Below are positions 20,222 to 25,156 of a DNA stretch of 25,156 nt, in pieces. Origin of the DNA: Lingula anatina (lineage: Eukaryota > Brachiopoda > Lingulata > Lingulida > Lingulidae); NCBI RefSeq assembly GCF_001039355.2, contig NW_019775384.1:430762-455917 (forward strand). The letters run 5' to 3'. Below the pieces are notes generated by a model. The model did no database searches and was not told where the DNA came from. It saw only the letters and a list, made by a program, of their open reading frames with translations. The position numbers and the translations under genes are program-made. Position 1 is the stretch's first letter, and every line of letters starts with the position of its first letter.

Positions 20222-22247
20222 GTGAGTTATGGCATATCCTTTCTTTCTCCCCCCACCCCCAAGTCTTTTTAACGTTAGAACCATGTACCCCCCTCCCCCT
20301 CCCCCAAGCCATTTCCATTAGTCTGTAAGTAGGTTAAAAAAACAAGATGAGTCAAACGTTTTTCGGTATGAAAAAAGGAACGTATACACGTGTAGTTACT
20401 ACTACCAAGGACGTATATTCAATATACGTCCTTGCTACTACTCATTCACAAACTTACATATTTCCTTCAGGAAGATGACGTAGAAGGTGTTTGTGAGACA
20501 ATTATCAGCAAATGGTTAGAGCATATCCAGCTGAAAGCGACAAAAGCAGAAGAAGGTAGGTGCTGTATGCTGCAAACCATGCATCCAAAGACAGACACGT
20601 ACAGAGAGAGAGAGTGTGAGAGAGAGAGGGAGAGAGAGAGACAATGGATGCGTTCCCAATGAAACTACATGATCATTCTTCGTAGATCAATCCACCTTTC
20701 TGCAGGGAACCTCGTTGAATGTAATTAGATAAGTAGAGTAACAAGTCTCATCCTGACCTTGAGTTGAAAGGCAAGTGATTGTGTACAAGTACATTGGGAA
20801 CAAGAGGAGGCGTGTTAATCTGATTACATTAATTTAGAGCCCCCTTGGAGTGCATGGATTGATCTTCGTAGAATATCAGTTTCATGGGGAATAAGCCTTG
20901 AAAGTGATAAAGAAACTGACACCTTAGAGTTTTCGTAAGGAGTATTGAAATATATTACATTTTAAAATATAGGATGGATTTTACTATTGTTATTAATATT
21001 ACAGTTGAAATTCAACAATCAGAGGAGATGAAAGTCTAAAAACGTTCAAGTTGCTACAATTACTGAAGAGCTTCATGTAAACGAGTGCAAGTTGAAGCAA
21101 CAACATTTGAGATCTCAATGACCTTTATATCACATTAATTTTATATTTCTATAACTAATATAATAATATCATTTATAAACAAATTGGGGACACAATCTTA
21201 AATATTTCAATATATCCCAATTTCATTTCAGAAACCAAGCTTGCTGATCAAAAGCTTGCAGATATGCTGGAAAAACAAAAGATCTCCATACCCACTGTGA
21301 AACCAAAAACAGAGGAAGAGAAAGCTCGAAAAGCTGCCATTTTACAGCAATATGCAGAAATTTCTGATGGAGAATATCCTTTTTTGACAATCCATTGGTT
21401 CTGTTATTTGGATTGTGTTAATTAAAAACTTTTAAATGTTCTTACATTGTACTTAGATACAAAGAATATTGAATATTTCATGAAAATTAGTAAACTTTGT
21501 CATTACTTACTAACTGACATTTTCCATTTTGTTAATATTTTACTGGGTAAAATTATTTTTTAATTCATTGTACAGACAAAATGTAAACTTTCATCAAGTA
21601 CTTTATGTCAGTATTCAACAAAGTGTATTGCAGCATATACCCTAACCATCAAAGAAGAAATAAAAGGATTTTGGTATCTTAATTCTATTTGTTAGGTGTT
21701 TCCAACTAGTTCTGTTTTAAATTTTGTATAATTTGTGGGAAATACAATAAATAAGCCAAATGCTTCCTTAACATTGCTTCACAGTGACAGACTCTGATGA
21801 AGATGGAGGTGACAGTTGTATCCTTTGCTTCAAAAATAATTACATTCATTTATTAATGATATCATTTTTATTAATTATTATATAATTAATTAAAAATGAT
21901 CTCAAACTGTTTCTCACAAGAATTAGGAGTGCATATATATATATATATCAAAACAAAAAGAATTAAAGAAGAAATATTCTCACTGTAAATACTCAGTGTG
22001 CACAACTTATTTTTTAAAGTTATCATTTACCACAATGTTCCTTAATAAATGTTTAGTATTGGTGAAAAATGAAAACTTACAAAAAGTTGGTGCTGAAGAA
22101 AAAGAAAAACGAGAAAAGTTAAAACAACAGCATGAGCAAAAGAAAGAAAAAGATAAACTGGACAGAGAAAAACAGAAACAAAAGCAAGCAGAAAGGAAAG
22201 AAGCAGAGAAGAAAAGGACTCAGAAAGTAGAAAAAAGAATGAGATAG
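20048..22247 (+). CDS. CCDC43: Coiled-coil domain-containing protein 43 (complete, 5 exons)
   Basis: Exons are 20048-20221, 20471-20555, 21232-21373, 21783-21817 and 22057-22247. Together they give 208 residues; the human protein is about 224. The N-terminal globular part (FHTWLEDRLLKINPDIDLGV to ISKWLEHIQ) matches vertebrate CCDC43, for which a PWI-like fold has been suggested. Next come the conserved KARKAAILQQYAE block, an acidic segment (DSDEDGGD) and LLVKNENLQ, equivalent to the vertebrate LLFRNTN. The protein ends in a highly charged coiled coil finishing KKRTQKVEKRMR. The molecular role of this family is poorly defined. Introns 1 and 2 are ordinary U2 type. Introns 3 and 4 have U12-type signals, and without them the frame cannot be joined. 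The start is the first ATG, just before a Met-Ala-Ala-Pro leader shared with vertebrates. Confidence 0.93.
20406..20434. repeat. 29-bp hairpin in CCDC43 intron 1
   Basis: CAAGGACGTATATT and its exact complement are separated by a single C. It ends 36 bases before exon 2, close to the usual branch-point zone. Confidence 0.93.
20471..20555 (+). CDS. CCDC43: CCDC43 exon 2
   Basis: The acceptor is TTTCCTTCAG and the donor GTAGGT. Encodes EDDVEGVCETIISKWLEHIQ, matching the vertebrate LLNICKEIVERWSE stretch in pattern. Confidence 0.95.
20594..20641. repeat. GA-rich microsatellite
   Basis: Interrupted GA units in CCDC43 intron 2, next to the palindromic element. Confidence 0.85.
20651..20894. mobile_element. 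Palindromic non-autonomous element in CCDC43 intron 2 (probable)
   Basis: GTTCCCAATGAAACT and CTTCGTAGATCAATCCA at the left are mirrored at the right by TGGATTGATCTTCGTAGAAT and AGTTTCATGGGGAAT. AATGTAAT near 20720 pairs with ATTACATT at 20823. About 245 bp with no coding potential. Family unknown and no clear target duplication. Confidence 0.6.
21232..21373 (+). CDS. CCDC43: CCDC43 exon 3, ends at a U12-type donor
   Basis: The acceptor is TTTCATTTCAG. Encodes KTEEEKARKAAILQQYAEIS and ends GAT GGA GA. No GT donor exists near the end of homology. The sequence runs straight into ATATCCTTTTTT, the AT-AC class U12 donor. Confidence 0.93.
21374..21782 (+). other. CCDC43 intron 3, AT-AC minor-spliceosome (U12) intron
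   Basis: The donor at 21374 reads ATATCCTTTTTT, the U12 AT-AC consensus. The branch site TTCCTTAAC at 21764-21772 is an exact match, and its presumed branch adenosine (21771) lies 11 bases from the terminal AC at 21782. There is no polypyrimidine tract, as expected. Length 409 bp. Confidence 0.9.
21783..21817 (+). CDS. CCDC43: CCDC43 exon 4, 35-bp exon between two U12-type introns
   Basis: Encodes VTDSDEDGGDS with split codons at both ends. It is entered after an AC acceptor and left at GTATCCTTT. The acidic sequence corresponds to the vertebrate VTDEEDEADEKDD region. The two split codons restore GAA upstream and TTA downstream. Confidence 0.88.
21818..22056 (+). other. CCDC43 intron 4, GT-AG minor-spliceosome (U12) intron
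   Basis: The donor GTATCCTTTG at 21818 fits the U12 GT-AG class. The branch site TTCCTTAAT at 22038-22046 fits TTCCTTRAY, 11 bases from the AG that ends at 22056. Length 239 bp. Confidence 0.88.
22057..22247 (+). CDS. CCDC43: CCDC43 exon 5, C-terminal coiled coil
   Basis: Begins after TTCCTTAAT and an AG acceptor. Encodes LVKNENLQKVGAEEKEKREK, continues as a Lys/Glu/Gln-rich helix and stops at TAG 22245-22247. Confidence 0.95.
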
Positions 22248-22951
22248 TGACTAAAAAAGGTTCTTTCATCCCCCCTCCTCCGCCCCAATATAAATATATA
22301 AGGAAAACTTCTTATATGGTCTCTTATCTGTTCAAGGCAACATTGGTTTTTTTTGGAAAAGTAGAAAAAAATCTGTCTAGTTTGTTGTCAGTCTAAATAG
22401 ATCCCCCTATCTCAGCAGGGGGTTTGATTAGGATTGCCACACACGAGAAACAAGTACACCACCACTCACCTCAGGTCCTTTGAGAGTGGATGGTACAACA
22501 GAGGGTTTTGATTGGTGAGCATATTGTAATAAGACAGATCACACCAAGAAGGGTTCACCCAGCTCTGGAGATAAGGCATAAGATTGAAAATCATAAGAGG
22601 AGTATTTCCTTTGCAAGATATCCAAATTGCAATCGTTATGAGGGTAATTTAGAGTCTTCAGTGTACCTGTGCAAGTGGCCATATTGTTAAAGTATTAAGA
22701 TATTAGCTATTTCATAACATTAAAGACATGTAGAATAGAGTTGGCACATTTGTTTTTGTCTTTTTATTTAAAAAATTAATGAAATAGAAGATACATATGA
22801 GAAATTCCTGAAGGGATGCTACTAAGCACTTTCTCTGCTCTAGGTAGTTATTGACTAGTGTTTGTGATGTGTTTGGGTGCCTGGGTGTGTATGTGAGTGG
22901 ATTCATTTGCAAAACATTCAGCCAGTTAAGTGCTTCTTCAAAGCATGCAGT

Positions 22952-22957
22952 AATAAA
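22952..22957 (+). terminator. Candidate CCDC43 polyadenylation signal
   Basis: A canonical AATAAA, 705 bases after the CCDC43 stop and followed by an A-rich stretch. Another AATAAA is at 23312-23317. Which one is used cannot be told from sequence. Confidence 0.35.
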
Positions 22958-22970
22958 AAAAAAATTAAAT

Positions 22971-23050
22971 TGAAAAAATATTTATTTTGGTACGAGTTGT
23001 CATTTTAGAGCGAAAAAATATTTATTTTGGTACGAGTTGTCATTTTAGAG
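22971..23050. repeat. 40-bp direct tandem duplication
   Basis: Two adjacent 40-bp copies (22971-23010 and 23011-23050) differ only at the first base. They lie between CCDC43 and the hydrolase gene. Confidence 0.97.
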
Positions 23051-23729
23051 CCATCTCCTTTTTTTTTCTTTGTACATGTAATACTAAAAATTCAACATAT
23101 CACATTAAGCTCTATATTTCACCATGTCACATGCCACTTATATTTAAATATATTTAGTTGCTGATAAAAAGCCCTTTTAAACTGTAAGAAAGAAAAATCT
23201 TGAAGACGGTGATAAAAATGTCAATAATTTATTTAACTTAACACAAAAAAGATGAATGAAAGAAAGCTGCAGACAAAATTTCCCTCTGAAAAATACAACA
23301 TCTCAGAAAAAAATAAACGCGCTCCACTTTATATCCTTGACCCTGAATGCTGTACTACTGGAAAGGTCTGCAAAATGCTTAAGATACGGATGATATTTAA
23401 CAAAAATTACAGGAAATCTGAATATTTTTTTAAAACCCATACAATGGTCACTCCTCTGACCTCCACTTAAAATCCCCATGCATATTTGGAGCAACAATAA
23501 TATGCCCAAGGCATACTCGGACAGGACCCAGTTTGGTAATGGCATCAGTTCTGAAAGTCCGTGCAAAATTCTCACAGGAATATGCACAGAATTAGCCTGA
23601 TGAGTATCTTGAAATATCAAGCTAAAAAAAAAACTTATTGAAGAATTCATAATATAGAAAATTCATCGAAGAATCTACTGAATAATTAAAAATCTCTTTA
23701 AAATAATTTAAGAATTTTTATGAAATCTA

Positions 23730-23735
23730 TTTATT
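23730..23735 (-). terminator. Candidate PTRH2-like polyadenylation signal
   Basis: TTTATT on the plus strand is AATAAA on the minus strand, about 200 bases after the hydrolase stop. A second candidate is at 23228-23233. Confidence 0.4.
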
Positions 23736-23933
23736 TAGTGGCCCTGGTATCGGGAAGTCGGGGTACAGGACCTAAAACCATATATATGTCAAGATATACA
23801 CAGAAAAATATTTGCGTATGTCTGGGGGAGAAAAATCTCCTTGTGACTCCAGCTTGTAGAAGGAAGTCTGTATACAGAGTCCCATAGAACCGCATCTAAA
23901 TTGTCTTTGTGCTTCCAGAACTATTCACGTGTG

Positions 23934-24020
23934 TTATAACAACTTCAGTTGCCCTGTCACTTGATCAATGTCTTTAATTTTACCAAATATTCCAAGCACT
24001 GTGACTGAGCCAGATGCTAT
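23934..24020 (-). CDS. PTRH2: PTRH2-like terminal coding exon
   Basis: Begins after TATTTCAG. Encodes IASGSVTVLGIFGKI, then DIDQVTGQLKLL and TAA. It matches the end of Pth2 proteins. Confidence 0.92.
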   Translation of the reverse strand: MASGSVTVLGIFGKIKDIDQVTGQLKLL

Positions 24021-24920
24021 CTGAAATAGAGAGGGAAAAAAATGGTGATTTTTTTTCTCTTGCTTGTGCTGTGATGGTGAAAAAGTCAATATTTTCTAAA
24101 GATAGTAAAACTTTTTTTCTTAATTTTTTCATCTATGTCATTTTGTTCCATTGTCTTGTATTATATGTAATTCACCTGTGTTCTCCCAGCATCCTGTACT
24201 ATATAATTTGGAAGACCTAATGCTTCTGCCTTTACCGCCAATGCTATTAACTCGTCTTTATTTGTCCCTTTTAATACTATTTTTGTCTCTCTGAAAAGGT
24301 AAGAAAACAAAGTGAAGACATTTGAGATACTAGCCAATGCTAACTTAGATAGCAAATGATTTTCATTATGCAAGAACAAACATTAAATTGCTGGCACTAC
24401 GTGAACACAAGCAAGCATACACCCTCTCTCACACACACACAAATAACATGCACTCTCTTACGCTTTCTCACACATAAGTGCACACTAATCCACACATAAT
24501 TCTTCTCCTCCATCTCCAACTCTCTCCCTCTTTCTTTCTCTCTCTCTCTCCCTCCCTTTCTCTCTCTCTTTCTCTCTCAAACACACAACCACAAACAAAT
24601 GAAGCATTGTCTAGTTGGTAAGTGCTTAATATGTGCCCTGAGAAAATACTAAAACATTTCATATTTACAAGACGCCAGAAGTGACCTTTGACCTCTGAGT
24701 CTGCTCACCCATACTGCTCCCAATGTAGCAACATTTCCCCAAACTTTTGCTGATTGTCCAATATAAAACGGTGAATGCCCAGCGCAGCATGTGCAACTTG
24801 TGCTGCCACTTTTCCAACACCCATATTAAGCTCTGAGTTGACCACAAACACCATCTTGTGAAAATCTCCCTCTGCTATGTAGTCTCCTATTTCGTCCTCT
24901 GAGCTGTCTGAACTTCCTTC
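23934..24920 (-). CDS. PTRH2: Peptidyl-tRNA hydrolase 2 family protein (3' part, last three exons)
   Basis: Exons 24920-24709, 24290-24176 and 24020-23934 (TAA at 23936-23934) encode 137 residues in one frame. They begin with an acidic linker (EGSSDSSEDEIGDYIAEG) and cover a full Pth2 domain. Family signatures are MVFVVNSELNMGVGKVAAQ with VAHAALG (human MGKGKVAAQCSHAA), then IVQDAGRTQ joined to IASGSVTVLGI, and a C-terminal end VTGQLKLL close to human VTGHLKLY. Pth2 enzymes cleave peptidyl-tRNA to recycle tRNA, and vertebrate PTRH2 also acts at mitochondria in apoptosis. The first coding exon or exons lie beyond the right edge. The missing N-terminus could be a membrane anchor, as in PTRH2, or a UBA-type domain, as I recall for some invertebrate Pth2 proteins, so the symbol is provisional. 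Confidence 0.9.
24176..24290 (-). CDS. PTRH2: PTRH2-like exon, central strands
   Basis: Begins after CTTTTCAG, completing a Gly codon. Encodes ETKIVLKGTNKDELIALAVK and ends IVQDAGRTQ at a GTGAAT donor. Confidence 0.93.
24420..24590. repeat. Pyrimidine-rich low-complexity tract
   Basis: CT and CA dinucleotides with CCCT interruptions in an intron of the hydrolase gene. Confidence 0.9.
24709..24920 (-). CDS. PTRH2: PTRH2-like exon with the catalytic-core N-terminal half
   Basis: The acceptor AATCTCCAG precedes GAA in phase 0. The exon ends HWEQYG at a GTGAGC donor in phase 2. It contains GKVAAQVAHAALG, the conserved lysine and histidine segment of Pth2. Confidence 0.92.
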
Positions 24921-25156
24921 CTGGAGATTTGATGAAACATGCACTATTAGTCTATTACTTATTGAAAAGATAAGGAAAAACAATCATAACATTTGATATT
25001 AATAAAAAATGTGTTCCTTGGCAATAATTCCATGAAAATTTGAATTCGCTATGTGAAATGATTGATAACTATCAACATATGCACTACCACAGTAGTACCT
25101 AATTCCATTTTTAAAAAATTAAGAGATAAACAATCAACCGTAAAATAAAATTAAAA

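Larger units (their letters stand above)
22248..23933. other. Tail-to-tail interval of CCDC43 and the hydrolase gene
   Basis: About 1.7 kb holding both 3' untranslated regions. I see no further gene. Besides the 40-bp duplication it contains a stretch at 22489-22520 that resembles the 78-bp tandem repeat unit. Confidence 0.6.

Noticed and set aside
21357-21380. A frameshift or pseudogene in CCDC43 after QQYAEISDGE
   Set aside because: The sudden loss of homology and lack of a GT donor first suggested damage. The U12 donor, branch site and acceptor explain it completely and restore the frame.
22042-22269. Hydrophobic minus-strand open frame opposite CCDC43 exon 5
   Set aside because: Antisense shadow of the Lys/Glu-rich coiled coil.
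23303-23650. 115-codon minus-strand open frame
   Set aside because: It lies after the hydrolase stop in its likely 3' untranslated region. The sequence resembles no protein I know. It is the longest non-repeat frame without explanation, so a transcript check is reasonable.
1-25156. tRNA, rRNA or snRNA genes
   Set aside because: No cloverleaf with matching box A and box B and no rRNA or snRNA core was recognised by eye on either strand. A covariance-model scan would settle it.

Overview
The window is eukaryotic nuclear DNA. It is AT-rich, carries many di- and trinucleotide microsatellites and several inverted-repeat transposable elements, and its genes are split into short exons by spliceosomal introns. 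Gene content and texture suggest an invertebrate animal. A mollusc or other lophotrochozoan is my best guess, but nothing here proves the phylum.

Three protein genes can be reconstructed exon by exon. (1) An oxysterol-binding protein-related protein 1 gene (long form, OSBPL1A/ORP1L-like) lies on the minus strand. Thirteen coding exons run from the ATG at 19464 down to 11014. They encode about 441 residues: ankyrin repeats, a PH domain and the start of the following helical region. The sterol-binding domain is not in the window. (2) CCDC43 is complete on the plus strand: five exons, 20048 to 22247, 208 residues. (3) A Pth2-family peptidyl-tRNA hydrolase (PTRH2-like) lies on the minus strand. 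Its last three coding exons run from 24920 to the stop at 23934, and its 5' end is beyond the right edge.

Layout: 1-11013 has no coding exon I can support. It holds microsatellites, a 78-bp tandem repeat, a 44-bp perfect palindrome and a 687-bp nearly perfect fold-back. It is probably a very long ORP1 intron or intergenic DNA. 11014-19464 is the ORP1 5' half; its introns hold a 900-bp fold-back element, two copies of a small hAT-like element and two related minisatellites. 19465-20047 is a 583-bp head-to-head interval, probably a shared promoter for ORP1 and CCDC43. CCDC43 and the hydrolase gene converge tail to tail, with 1.7 kb between their stop codons.

The most notable observation is in CCDC43. 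Its last two introns both carry minor (U12-type) spliceosome signals. One is an AT-AC intron and the next a GT-AG intron, and they flank a 35-bp exon. Both branch sites match the U12 consensus exactly and both junctions restore the reading frame seen in vertebrate CCDC43.

The three genes do not form a pathway. ORP1L acts on late endosomes, Pth2 on peptidyl-tRNA, and CCDC43 is poorly characterised.
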